Shown here in pieces: positions 43,421 to 51,297 of a DNA stretch of 64,000 nucleotides. How positions within the stretch are numbered: the first letter of the stretch is position 1; each line of letters begins with the position of its first letter. A program made the translations under genes and the position numbers. The notes beneath the pieces are model-generated. The model was given only the letters and a program-made list of their open reading frames with translations. It had not been told where the DNA came from and did no database searches. This DNA comes from Salinicoccus hispanicus (GTDB lineage: Bacteria; Bacillota; Bacilli; Staphylococcales; Salinicoccaceae), in NCBI RefSeq assembly GCF_009831115.1, contig NZ_WUUK01000003.1, positions 62,001-126,000 on the forward strand, in the 5' to 3' direction.

Positions 43421-44656
43421 CTATTGACTTTTCTCTTTTATTATATCGACCTTACGGATCATCTGATCTTCCATGACCATCACTTCGAACTTCAGACCGT
43501 CATATCGAAGCGTATCCCCTTCAATAGGAAAATCTTTGAATTCCTTCAGCAGGAATCCTGACAGTGTATCTTCCTCCTGTGGAATATCCGTATCGAATAT
43601 CGAATTCAGTCGATGAAGTGTAATCTTGCCATCACAGACAATTTGGGTTTCCGTAATGGATTCCACGAGTGCATCGTTCCTGAGGTCCGTTTCATCCTCG
43701 ATTTCAAAACCAAGCATGGCTTCTATAATATCTTCATGGGTCAGGATGCCTTCCGTACCACCGAACTCATCGATGACGACTGCAAGATGTCGCCGCTCTT
43801 TGGTCATCTTGCGCAGGACGTATTCGACCGGCTGGAATTCATGAATGATCAATGGATCCAAGTCGCAGAAGTCCATCAGATTCTTGGATGGATCGACCGA
43901 CCACTGCAGCAGGTATTTCGAATGGAATACACCGATGATGTCATCCATGTCTTCAGCATATACAGGATAGCGTGTATACATGTGCTTGATGACATGGTCA
44001 CGCGCTTCCTCATATGTTGCTGTAGAGGAGATGACCTCCATCTCGGTTCTTGGTGTCGTCAAAACGTCCTTTACATTCAGGTTACGGAACTCCAGCACGC
44101 CTTTGATCCTGTAGGATTCATCTTTCGCCAGCATCCCTTCGGAATCTGCAATATCAACAATCGTCCGCAGTTCATCTTTGGAAACCGATGATGCACCTTC
44201 AAGTTCTCCTTTTGAAAGTACTCTGGCAATCGCATCCGTCAGCCAATTGAGCACAACCGTAATCGGCTTGAAAATAACCACAAAAAAGGTGATTACAGGT
44301 GCGACTGCCATGGCGATGGGTTCTGGAAAAGTTGCAGCCACCGATTTCGGAATGACCTCTGCGAAAACGATGATGACAATAGTAAGTGCAGCAGAGGCGA
44401 TTGCGACATTTATACCATAATCAAGTGCCATTGTCGTTACAAGCGTAGGTAAAAGGATGTTCGCTATATTGTTACCGATAAGTATTGTGGTAATAAATAC
44501 ACTCGGTCTCGAAACCAGTCTCAGGAGACGTTTTGCAGAAGCATCCCCTTTATTCGCCCTGGACTGTAATTTCATTTTATTGACTGCTGTCAGGGCTGTT
44601 TCACTACCTGAAAAGAACAGTGAAACGAACAGCAGTATAATGATCGCAATGATCAA
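43421..44656 (-). CDS. CNNM/CorC-family membrane protein (hemolysin-C-like)
   Basis: This 411-residue protein has an N-terminal DUF21/CNNM membrane domain (1-190; LLFVSLFFSGSETALTAVNKMK, then FAEVIPKSVA). Paired CBS domains (about 200-320; PRTEMEVI, YPVYAEDMDDIIGVFH) precede a C-terminal CorC_HlyC domain (330-411). Such proteins are linked to magnesium export or magnesium-dependent growth (MpfA in Staphylococcus aureus). The start is TTG 44656 with gaggagg about seven bases upstream. It is monocistronic. Confidence 0.88.
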   Translation of the reverse strand: MIIAIIILLFVSLFFSGSETALTAVNKMKLQSRANKGDASAKRLLRLVSRPSVFITTILIGNNIANILLPTLVTTMALDYGINVAIASAALTIVIIVFAEVIPKSVAATFPEPIAMAVAPVITFFVVIFKPITVVLNWLTDAIARVLSKGELEGASSVSKDELRTIVDIADSEGMLAKDESYRIKGVLEFRNLNVKDVLTTPRTEMEVISSTATYEEARDHVIKHMYTRYPVYAEDMDDIIGVFHSKYLLQWSVDPSKNLMDFCDLDPLIIHEFQPVEYVLRKMTKERRHLAVVIDEFGGTEGILTHEDIIEAMLGFEIEDETDLRNDALVESITETQIVCDGKITLHRLNSIFDTDIPQEEDTLSGFLLKEFKDFPIEGDTLRYDGLKFEVMVMEDQMIRKVDIIKEKSQ

Positions 44657-44776
44657 TTTTTATCCTCCTCGAATATCTCTCTGATTATCTTAATATGATT
44701 TTGCACAGATTCTTTTCATTTTACCATTTTTCGTTGTGAATGTGTACTTATTTGCCATATTGCCTATAGAAAAATA

Positions 44777-44796
44777 CCTGCTCCATTGAGAGCAGG
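44777..44796 (-). terminator. copZ terminator
   Basis: A 7-bp stem cctgctc (44777-44783) with gagcagg (44790-44796) has a 6-base loop; on the minus strand it is followed by TATTTTTCT. Confidence 0.75.
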
Positions 44797-44808
44797 CAGA
44801 ATTCCTGT

Positions 44809-45018
44809 TTAAATCTTCACATCATAACCCTGATCTTCTATAGCTTCTTTCATGGTCGATTCGTCCACTTTCGATTTATCATATTCCACATCCACTTTAT
44901 TCTCGTCAAGATTGACATTGGCAGAACTGACACCTCCGAGTCCCGATAGTGCACCTTCGACGGCACTTCTGCAATGTTCACAAGTCATACCTTCCACCAT
45001 GATTGTTTTCTGAGCCAT
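44809..45018 (-). CDS. copZ: Copper chaperone CopZ-like (heavy-metal-associated domain)
   Basis: This 69-residue ferredoxin-like protein has the metal-binding motif GMTCEHC (Cys13, Cys16). It is the size of stand-alone CopZ, which delivers Cu(I) to CopA. No CopA ATPase or CsoR repressor gene is in the window, so this copy is separate from the usual copA-copZ operon. The ribosome site is caaggggg. It lies downstream of the CYP152 gene on the same strand with a 114-nt gap, so linkage to it is possible but unproven. Confidence 0.88.
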   Translation of the reverse strand: MAQKTIMVEGMTCEHCRSAVEGALSGLGGVSSANVNLDENKVDVEYDKSKVDESTMKEAIEDQGYDVKI

Positions 45019-45132
45019 GCAAAATCCCCCTTGTCCAGCATCTATAATTTACCTCTGTATGTGTATTCATTTGCTGCATCTCTCGTACCCGCCCCGGACA
45101 TGAGATACTCCACAGTCCGAATAAGGCTCCGG

Positions 45133-46383
45133 CTAGAGAAATCGGAAGTTGTTTATTTTCACCTTGTCATTCGGCACTGCCGGGATATCGTTGAACTCAA
45201 AGCTGAAATCCTGATCCGGCACATCATATGCAAGATGATTGACGAGAAAGTCGAGTGTTTCCCGCATCATGACAATCGTTACAAATTCTCCGGCACATCG
45301 GTGTCCGAAGTCGTAACTCCCTCCGCCCTGCGGAATGAAGTTGAACGGTGTCTGCTGCCAGCCTTTAAAGCGTTCCGGCATGAATATATCAGGATCCACC
45401 CAGTCCGAAGGGTGGCGGTTCGTACCATATAGATCAAGCAGCGTCAGCGTTCCCGCTTCGAAAGAATATCCTTGCCACTCGAAATCGGCATCCGTCCTTG
45501 CAGCTGCAAAAGGAAAGAATGGATAATATCTGCGCACTTCCTGGATGAACCATTCAAGTTCGATATCATCGGCACCTTTCAGCTTGTGCTTTTCTTCAGG
45601 GAACTCATGCAGTGCAAGACCGATCATTGCCACCCATACACTCACAGCGTTCATCGGGCGTATGAGGTTCAGAATTTCAACTGCTACAGTCTTTTTATCC
45701 AGCAGATTGCCTTTTTCATCCCGATGCCAGGAAAAGGTGTAGAGTGCTTTCCCCTGATCCACTTCAATCCGGCCTTCCCTGACGTCTTCTACAAGACCCT
45801 CAATCCAGTCGTTGACCTTCGACCGGGAGCGGCGGCCTTTCCAGTGCTGGATACCCAGTGCAGCCGGCGACTCGTACAGATCGGAAATCCGGGATGCCAG
45901 CGTTTCCTTCTCGGGATCTTCAAGCGGCACACCCGTCCACTTGCAAGCAACTTGAAGGAAGACCACTTTGGCAGCTTCATACAAGGACACGGTCTCAAGA
46001 CTTCCTGCTTCTTTAAAATATAATTGCCAATACTGAGGCACGAGCATTCCAATCTCATCCATGGCCTCGTCATCCATCAGGGACATGAACATGCCCTTTC
46101 TGTTGTAGTGCGCCTCTTCATCCAGTGTCTGGACACCACCTTCACCAAACAGTGTCTTCTCCACTCTGGCAGGTGCAGCATCCCGCCGTCTGAAGCGTGT
46201 ATCATCATAGAAAAGCTCCGCCGCTTCGCTGCCTGTCAGGCATATCGCCTTCTCTCCCATGATTCTCGTTTCAAATACATCGGTATTCAATGCTTCACGC
46301 CTGTTCATTATGAAGCCATATCCCTCTTTAAGTACATTCAGTGTTCGATCGAGTCCTTCATCCCTAGGCATATCCTGTGCCAC
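45133..46383 (-). CDS. CYP152-family cytochrome P450 (fatty-acid peroxygenase)
   Basis: A 416-residue P450 that should use hydrogen peroxide directly to oxidise fatty acids. The haem loop QGGGSYDFGHRCAGE (Cys363) lacks the usual Phe-X-X-Gly spacing, as in P450-BSbeta and OleT. The I-helix has LIRPMNA, with the Arg that binds the fatty-acid carboxylate. With the start at GTG 46383 (ggagg seven bases upstream), the distal position 85 is Gln and position 79 is Phe. Bacillus P450-BSbeta has Gln85, while the Jeotgalicoccus decarboxylase OleT has His85, so this copy is probably an alpha/beta-hydroxylase. ATG 46386 is an alternative start. Confidence 0.88.
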   Translation of the reverse strand: MAQDMPRDEGLDRTLNVLKEGYGFIMNRREALNTDVFETRIMGEKAICLTGSEAAELFYDDTRFRRRDAAPARVEKTLFGEGGVQTLDEEAHYNRKGMFMSLMDDEAMDEIGMLVPQYWQLYFKEAGSLETVSLYEAAKVVFLQVACKWTGVPLEDPEKETLASRISDLYESPAALGIQHWKGRRSRSKVNDWIEGLVEDVREGRIEVDQGKALYTFSWHRDEKGNLLDKKTVAVEILNLIRPMNAVSVWVAMIGLALHEFPEEKHKLKGADDIELEWFIQEVRRYYPFFPFAAARTDADFEWQGYSFEAGTLTLLDLYGTNRHPSDWVDPDIFMPERFKGWQQTPFNFIPQGGGSYDFGHRCAGEFVTIVMMRETLDFLVNHLAYDVPDQDFSFEFNDIPAVPNDKVKINNFRFL

Positions 46384-46467
46384 CATATCTCCTCCCATGA
46401 ATGCGTTTCCGGTACTCTTCTCTTCCCCTTCTCGCAAGCTTTAAGCATATGAATCAGTATAAGAAAA

Positions 46468-46488
46468 CAGACCTATGGATCAGGTCTG
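46468..46488 (-). terminator. Hairpin terminator overlapping the 51-residue gene stop
   Basis: A 7-bp stem cagacct (46468-46474) with aggtctg (46482-46488); on the minus strand TTTTCTT follows. It should separate the small-gene transcript from the P450 gene. Confidence 0.75.
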
Positions 46489-46635
46489 CTTCTTATCATC
46501 TTTTGGTCTGAGCACAAAAAAGTTCGTCACTGCAAAAAATATTCCTGCAAGTATGCCGAGCAGCCAGTTATCGAAGCCGACTCCAATCAGTACTAGAAAA
46601 AATACCCCTATGGTCAGAGCGATGGCTATACGCAT
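46480..46635 (-). CDS. 51-residue membrane protein
   Basis: A small gene with ribosome site gaaggtgaag before ATG 46635. The product begins MRIAIALTIGVFFLVLIGVG and continues with a second hydrophobic stretch (NWLLGILAGIFFAVTNFFV). It ends in a charged tail (RPKDDKKQT), a two-helix hairpin predicted to be inserted in the membrane. It lies 29 nt after another small gene and ends at its own terminator. I do not recognise a family and give no function. Confidence 0.6.
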   Translation of the reverse strand: MRIAIALTIGVFFLVLIGVGFDNWLLGILAGIFFAVTNFFVLRPKDDKKQT

Positions 46636-46664
46636 ATATCTTCACCTTCCAAATCTGAAACACC

Positions 46665-46799
46665 CTACAATGCACTGATTATACTTTTTATCATCCTCAT
46701 GATGAGTCCGAATGAACTCAGGAACATTTCGAATAGAAAGCTGTACCAGGCGTCGTGCTTATGGAGCGGTGTCTCGTTCTTTTCATTTTCTTTTGCCAT
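46665..46799 (-). CDS. 44-residue small protein with one amphipathic/hydrophobic helix
   Basis: ATG 46799 follows gagg by six bases. The product has a polar N-terminus (MAKENEKNETPLHKHDAWYS) and a hydrophobic C-terminal half (FLFEMFLSSFGLIMRMIKSIISAL), which could be one membrane helix or a membrane-bound amphipathic helix. It starts 56 nt after the S9 peptidase stop and precedes the 51-residue membrane-protein gene, so the three may be co-transcribed. No family is recognised. Confidence 0.55.
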   Translation of the reverse strand: MAKENEKNETPLHKHDAWYSFLFEMFLSSFGLIMRMIKSIISAL

Positions 46800-46855
46800 G
46801 GATATCCTCACCCACCTGCATCATTCTAATGGTCCTCACAAAGAATCACAAGGAT

Positions 46856-48640
46856 CTACTGGTGCTTTTCAAGAAATTCGAGCATGGTCTTGTAAACTTT
46901 GATCTCGTTCTTTTTCTTTGAAAATCCATGACCTTCATCATCCAGGACAAGGTAGTCGATCTCCCTGCCTGCACCTCTCAACTCCTCGACAATCTGGTCC
47001 GATTCCTCCTTGACGACCCTCGGGTCTTTTGCTCCCTGAATGACCAGCATCGGTTTTGCCATCGTATCCAGGTAGGTGATCGGCGAATCTTTTTCAAACC
47101 TTTCCTTATCCTTCTGAGGATCCCCGATCCACCGTTCCATGATCGGCTTCCAGTGATCCGGTACGGAGTTATAGAAGGTGAAGAGGTTGGAGACACCGAA
47201 TATATCGACGACTGCCTTGAAGTATTCCGGATGTCGGCCGTGCAGCAGCAGTGCCATATAGCCGCCATAGCTGCCACCGACAAGGAAGAGTTTTTCAGGA
47301 GACGAGATGCCGTTATCAAACAGCCATTCAATAGCCGACACATTATCGAGACGTGGACCATGGCCCCAATCCTGCTCGACAAGCTTTACAAATGAAGACC
47401 CGTAGCCCGTGCTGCCTCGGAAATTCGGACAGAATATATTATAGCCGCGGTTCAGGAACATCTGGAACATCGCCCGGTAGAACTTGCGCTCTGCCGCCTG
47501 CGGTCCGCCGTGTGGCCAGAATATCGTATAGCCATTACTGTTCTCTTCCTTCGCACGGAACAGCAGTGCCTCGATCTGCAGTTCATCATAGGAAGTGTAC
47601 TTTATGGTTTCAGGCTCCACCATATCATCGGACGTCACACCAAGTACGCGGTTCTTGGTCAGTGGTGTCCATTCCTCCTGGCTGAATTTCCAGATGTTGA
47701 ACGGTTCTGCTGCACTGCCACCAAGTACATAGAGGTTTCCACTCTTTGCTGCAGCAAGCTGTCTGATGGAGTCGAACGGCAATGAGATTTCATCAGACAG
47801 ATCATGATTGAGGTCATAATAGTAGAGCTTATCCACAACCCCCTTCTCTGTTGTGAGATAGAGCATGTTTGTATCCCGGTTGAACTGGAGGTCCGTCAAC
47901 GACTCATAGCCGAAGTCCATGACTTTTGAAAACTCTTTATTCTCCAGATTGTATTTTGCCAGATAGTTATACTCACTCTCGTAGTCCGTGCTGAACCAGA
48001 TTTCGTCATCCTTTACGAAGGTCAGGCCGCCGACCGTATGCACAACATCCGGATCCGGTGTAATAAAGTCGACGCCCGACGGCGTCTTGACGAAGCCGAG
48101 AATATAAGTGTTGGCCAGCAACTGGAGGTGCGCTGTATTCTTTTCATCGATCGATACATCAGCCAGGTAGGTCGGTCCCCGCTCTCCTTCATGCAGCGTC
48201 CGCTCTTCACCCGTCTCGATATCGAACACCAGGGTGTTCAGGAAACTCTCATTCCCTTTTGAAGTCATGTAGTACACTTTTGTGCCATCCTGGGACAGCT
48301 TGGCAAAGAAGTACTTCTCATCCGCTTCGCCGGTGATCAGCGGCTTCGGCACACCACCTTCCGGCCCCGTTGCATAGATCTGGTAGTTCTCATCCCCATC
48401 GTGATCATATCCAGCCAGAACATAGCGGCTCTTCGGATCATATTTTATAAAGTTCGTGCTCTCATCCTTCTGCGCAAAAAGGTATGGATATGTATCTGCA
48501 GTATCCATAGCCCAGATATTCACTTTGCCATTCAGGTTGGTGCTGAACAGGATCTTTTTTTCATCCGGACTCACAGTAAAATTGTTGATATTATAGGATG
48601 TAAAGAATTGTTCGACCGTCGGTTTTGGAAATTCAATCAT
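46856..48640 (-). CDS. S9-family prolyl oligopeptidase / acylaminoacyl peptidase-like
   Basis: This 594-residue serine peptidase has an N-terminal seven-bladed propeller (about 1-340, with repeated FSTNLNGKVNIW- and LSQDGTKVYYMTS-type strands) and a C-terminal alpha/beta-hydrolase domain (345-594). The nucleophile Ser457 is in GGSYGGYMA, the acid Asp in GAKDPRV and His in DEGHGFS; HGG near residue 385 forms the oxyanion hole. It has no signal peptide, so it is probably a cytoplasmic exo- or oligopeptidase. It has its own promoter at 48680-48708, between the gene and the upstream repeat array. Confidence 0.9.
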   Translation of the reverse strand: MIEFPKPTVEQFFTSYNINNFTVSPDEKKILFSTNLNGKVNIWAMDTADTYPYLFAQKDESTNFIKYDPKSRYVLAGYDHDGDENYQIYATGPEGGVPKPLITGEADEKYFFAKLSQDGTKVYYMTSKGNESFLNTLVFDIETGEERTLHEGERGPTYLADVSIDEKNTAHLQLLANTYILGFVKTPSGVDFITPDPDVVHTVGGLTFVKDDEIWFSTDYESEYNYLAKYNLENKEFSKVMDFGYESLTDLQFNRDTNMLYLTTEKGVVDKLYYYDLNHDLSDEISLPFDSIRQLAAAKSGNLYVLGGSAAEPFNIWKFSQEEWTPLTKNRVLGVTSDDMVEPETIKYTSYDELQIEALLFRAKEENSNGYTIFWPHGGPQAAERKFYRAMFQMFLNRGYNIFCPNFRGSTGYGSSFVKLVEQDWGHGPRLDNVSAIEWLFDNGISSPEKLFLVGGSYGGYMALLLHGRHPEYFKAVVDIFGVSNLFTFYNSVPDHWKPIMERWIGDPQKDKERFEKDSPITYLDTMAKPMLVIQGAKDPRVVKEESDQIVEELRGAGREIDYLVLDDEGHGFSKKKNEIKVYKTMLEFLEKHQ

Positions 48641-48679
48641 TGTACAGACCCCTTTTTATTTAAGTATATGCTTTCCACC

Positions 48680-48708
48680 ATTGTAGTCGAAAATCATTTT
48701 TGTGACAA
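48680..48708 (-). promoter_or_regulatory. SigA promoter of the S9 peptidase gene
   Basis: On the minus strand TTGTCA (48703-48708) and TACAAT (48680-48685) are spaced by exactly 17 bases. Transcription would start near 48673, about 75 bases inside the edge of the repeat array, so the repeats are upstream of this promoter. Confidence 0.72.
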
Positions 48709-48748
48709 TTCAGAAATATAAAAGTGGTGATTTTGTCTGTTTTGTTAC

Positions 48749-49067
48749 CTCTCCATCGCAGACGCTACCAAGGCGAGTTAACCTCCTATCTCGCCATCGT
48801 AGACGCTACCAAGGTGAATTAACCTCCTACCTCTCCATCGCAGACGCTACCAAGGCGAGTTAACCTCCTATCTCGCCATTGCAGACACTGCGAAGGTGAG
48901 TTAACCTCCTATCTCTCCATCGCAGACGCTACCAAGGCGAGTTAACCTCCTATCTCTCCATCGTAGACGCTACCAAGGTGAATTAACCTCCTACCTCTCC
49001 ATCGCAGACGCTACCAAGGTGAGTTAACCTCCTATCTCGCCATCGCAGACGCTGCGAAGGCAAATTA
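48749..49067. repeat. Array of 41-bp tandem repeats (7 full units plus one partial)
   Basis: The block ccatcgcagacgctaccaag recurs with an exact 41-base period at 48753, 48794, 48835, 48876, 48917, 48958, 48999 and 49040. Each full unit contains GTTAACCTCCT or ATTAACCTCCT, which reads AGGAGGTTAA on the minus strand. Variation is limited to a few positions (gcag/gtag, accaa/gcgaa, ggcgag/ggtgaa/ggtgag). Units 1-2 and 5-6 are close copies, so blocks of more than one unit have been duplicated. The period is not a multiple of three and stops occur in every frame. This is the main content of the gap between the S9 peptidase and ptsG; it lies after the ptsG terminator and before the S9 promoter. 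Confidence 0.95.
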
Positions 49068-49103
49068 GAAACCGAGCTCCACATTCACTCTCCACAAACA
49101 AAA

Positions 49104-49132
49104 AACAGCATGCACATAATGTGCATGCTGTT
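49104..49132 (-). terminator. ptsG terminator
   Basis: A 13-bp perfect stem (aacagcatgcaca with its complement) has a 3-base loop and, on the minus strand, is followed by TTTTTTGTTTG. Confidence 0.92.
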
Positions 49133-49139
49133 CCTGGTG

Positions 49140-51179
49140 TTACTTGATATTGATGACGACATCATCATTGCTTACTTTGCCAAATTCTCTGGCTGCAATT
49201 TCTGTACCGGCTGGTCCAGTGATGATGATCGGTGTGATGTCGCTCTTCGCGTTCTTTCTGATATGGTCGAGGTCGACTTCCATCAGTACATCACCTTTTT
49301 TGATCTTGTCTCCGCTCGCAACTTTCAGGTCGAAGCCTTCACCTTTCAGGTTGACTGTATCGAGTCCGAAGTGGATGAGGAGTTCCAGTCCGCCTTCATT
49401 GACGAGACCGAGTGCGTGCTTGGTCGGGAAGTCAGTGACGATTTCCCCGTCGAATGGTGCTCTGACTGTACCGCTTGATGGTTTGATTGCAATGCCATCA
49501 CCCATCATTTTCTCACTGAAGACCTGATCCGGCACTTCGGAAAGATCGACTGCTTCGCCTTCGATCGGTGAATAGACATCTTTATTTTCATCGGACATCA
49601 TCTGTGAGTCCTTGGCTGCTTCCATATCATCGTCTGTGGATTCCGTCACTGTTGTTTCAGCTGGTGAAGAAATTTCTCCGTCGATGATGCGCTGCATGTC
49701 ATTTCTGATCTGGTCGGATTTCGGTCCGAAGATTGCCTGCATATTATTGCCGACTTTCATGACACCTGAAGCACCAAGTGCTTTCAGTCCCGGCTCATCA
49801 ACAGCAGCAGTATCCGCAACTTCTACACGCAGACGTGTGATACATGCATCGAGATGCTTGATGTTCTCTTCTCCACCCATTGCAGCAAGTACATTGAATG
49901 GCAGCTCCTGCGCTGTAGAGACTGTTGTTTCTGACGTTTCATCTTCTCTGCCTGGTGTTTTGAGGTTGAGTGCCTGGATGAGTACACGGAAGATGACATA
50001 GTAGATGACCGCATATGCAGCACCCACAACAAGTACCCACCACCATTCGGTACGGTTCTGAAGAATACCGAAGAGGAAGAAGTCGATGAAGCCACCTGAG
50101 AATGTGTAGCCCAGATTCAAGTCAAGCAGGTACAGGATGAGGAAGCTGAGTCCATCCAGTACTGCGTGAATGACATAAAGGATTGGAGCAACAAAAAGGA
50201 ATGCGAATTCGAGTGGTTCTGTGATCCCTGTCAGGAAACTTGTCAATGCTGCTGAGAGCATGATACCCGCAACATACTTCTTACGTTCAGGACGTGCTGT
50301 ATGGTACATGGCCAGTGCGGCTGCCGGCAGACCGAACATCATGACCGGGAATTCACCCTGCATGAAGTTACCTGCTGTCAGTTCAACACCATCACGCAGC
50401 TGTGCGAAGAAGATGTTCAAGTCTCCACGTACAATTTCTCCTGCTGCATTCGTGTATGTTCCGAATTCGAACCAGAATGGTGCGTGGAAAATATGGTGCA
50501 GTCCGAATGGGATAAGTAGTCGTTTGATCATACCGAAAGCAAATACACCAATTGCTGTATTTTCTTCCATGAGCCAGAGTGATACTTCGTTCATTGCACT
50601 CTGGATCGGTGGCCAGACGATGAACATTGCCAGACCGATGATGAATGCCAGTGCTGCCGTCACAATCGGCACGAAACGTTTTCCGGCAAAGAAACCGAGG
50701 AAGTCCGGCAGATTGATATTGTAGAATTTGTTGTAGGCCCAGGCAGCGAGTATACCGATGATGATACCACCGAATACACCTGTCTGGATTGTTGGAATTC
50801 CGAGTACACTTGCAAAGGCCGGATCATCTGAAGCCATCTCCGGCGTCACGCCTGCAATCTGTCCCATTGTAACGTTCATGATCATGTAGCCGACGAATGC
50901 TGCAATCGCTGCAACACCGTCACCTTTGGCAAGGCCGACTGCTACACCTAATGCAAAGAGTAAGGCCAGGTTATCGAATACAACCGAGCCCGCGGCCTGA
51001 AGCATGTCGGATAGGGCAACAATCCAACCGGCTTCCAAAAACGGCAGCCATTCAACCATTGCTTCGGTCTGCAGTGCAGCACCGATACCGAGCATCAGAC
51101 CGGCAGCCGGCAAGATTGCAACGGGTAGCATCAGGGCTTTACCAATACGCTGAAGCTGTCCAAAAAGCTTTCTGAACAT
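49140..51179 (-). CDS. ptsG: PTS glucose transporter subunit IICBA
   Basis: A 679-residue three-domain glucose permease. The IIC membrane domain (1-405) starts [31 protein letters not shown]. The IIB domain (about 425-505) has the phosphoacceptor Cys in [12 protein letters not shown]. The IIA domain (540-679) has [18 protein letters not shown] and the active His in [10 protein letters not shown]. It imports glucose as glucose-6-phosphate. The ribosome site is gggagg. Expression is controlled by GlcT-dependent antitermination at the leader (51221-51297). It is separated from the S9 gene by its terminator and the repeat array. Confidence 0.95.
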   Translation of the reverse strand: MFRKLFGQLQRIGKALMLPVAILPAAGLMLGIGAALQTEAMVEWLPFLEAGWIVALSDMLQAAGSVVFDNLALLFALGVAVGLAKGDGVAAIAAFVGYMIMNVTMGQIAGVTPEMASDDPAFASVLGIPTIQTGVFGGIIIGILAAWAYNKFYNINLPDFLGFFAGKRFVPIVTAALAFIIGLAMFIVWPPIQSAMNEVSLWLMEENTAIGVFAFGMIKRLLIPFGLHHIFHAPFWFEFGTYTNAAGEIVRGDLNIFFAQLRDGVELTAGNFMQGEFPVMMFGLPAAALAMYHTARPERKKYVAGIMLSAALTSFLTGITEPLEFAFLFVAPILYVIHAVLDGLSFLILYLLDLNLGYTFSGGFIDFFLFGILQNRTEWWWVLVVGAAYAVIYYVIFRVLIQALNLKTPGREDETSETTVSTAQELPFNVLAAMGGEENIKHLDACITRLRVEVADTAAVDEPGLKALGASGVMKVGNNMQAIFGPKSDQIRNDMQRIIDGEISSPAETTVTESTDDDMEAAKDSQMMSDENKDVYSPIEGEAVDLSEVPDQVFSEKMMGDGIAIKPSSGTVRAPFDGEIVTDFPTKHALGLVNEGGLELLIHFGLDTVNLKGEGFDLKVASGDKIKKGDVLMEVDLDHIRKNAKSDITPIIITGPAGTEIAAREFGKVSNDDVVINIK

Positions 51180-51220
51180 AATATTTTTCCTCCCAATACT
51201 ATATTTTTTATGAAGAAGAC

Positions 51221-51297
51221 ACAGAAAAAGGACACGAGAATACAGAGAATAGTTAAATAAACCATTCCTGTAGACTCATGCCCTTTCGGTAACACGT
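51221..51297 (-). promoter_or_regulatory. GlcT ribonucleic antiterminator (RAT) and overlapping terminator of ptsG
   Basis: On the minus strand the RAT reads ACGTGTTACCG, AAAGG, GCATGAGT (51274-51297), matching the Bacillus and Staphylococcus ptsG antiterminator. The terminator pairs GGGCATGAG (51275-51283) with CTCGTGTCC (51230-51238), extended by TACAG/CTGTA, followed by TTTTT at about 51225-51229. RAT and terminator share the GCATGAG strand, so they are mutually exclusive. GlcT binding would let transcription continue into ptsG. Confidence 0.92.

Noticed and set aside
48749-49067. CRISPR array
   Set aside because: Units are contiguous with a constant 41-base period and no unique spacers, and no cas genes are present.
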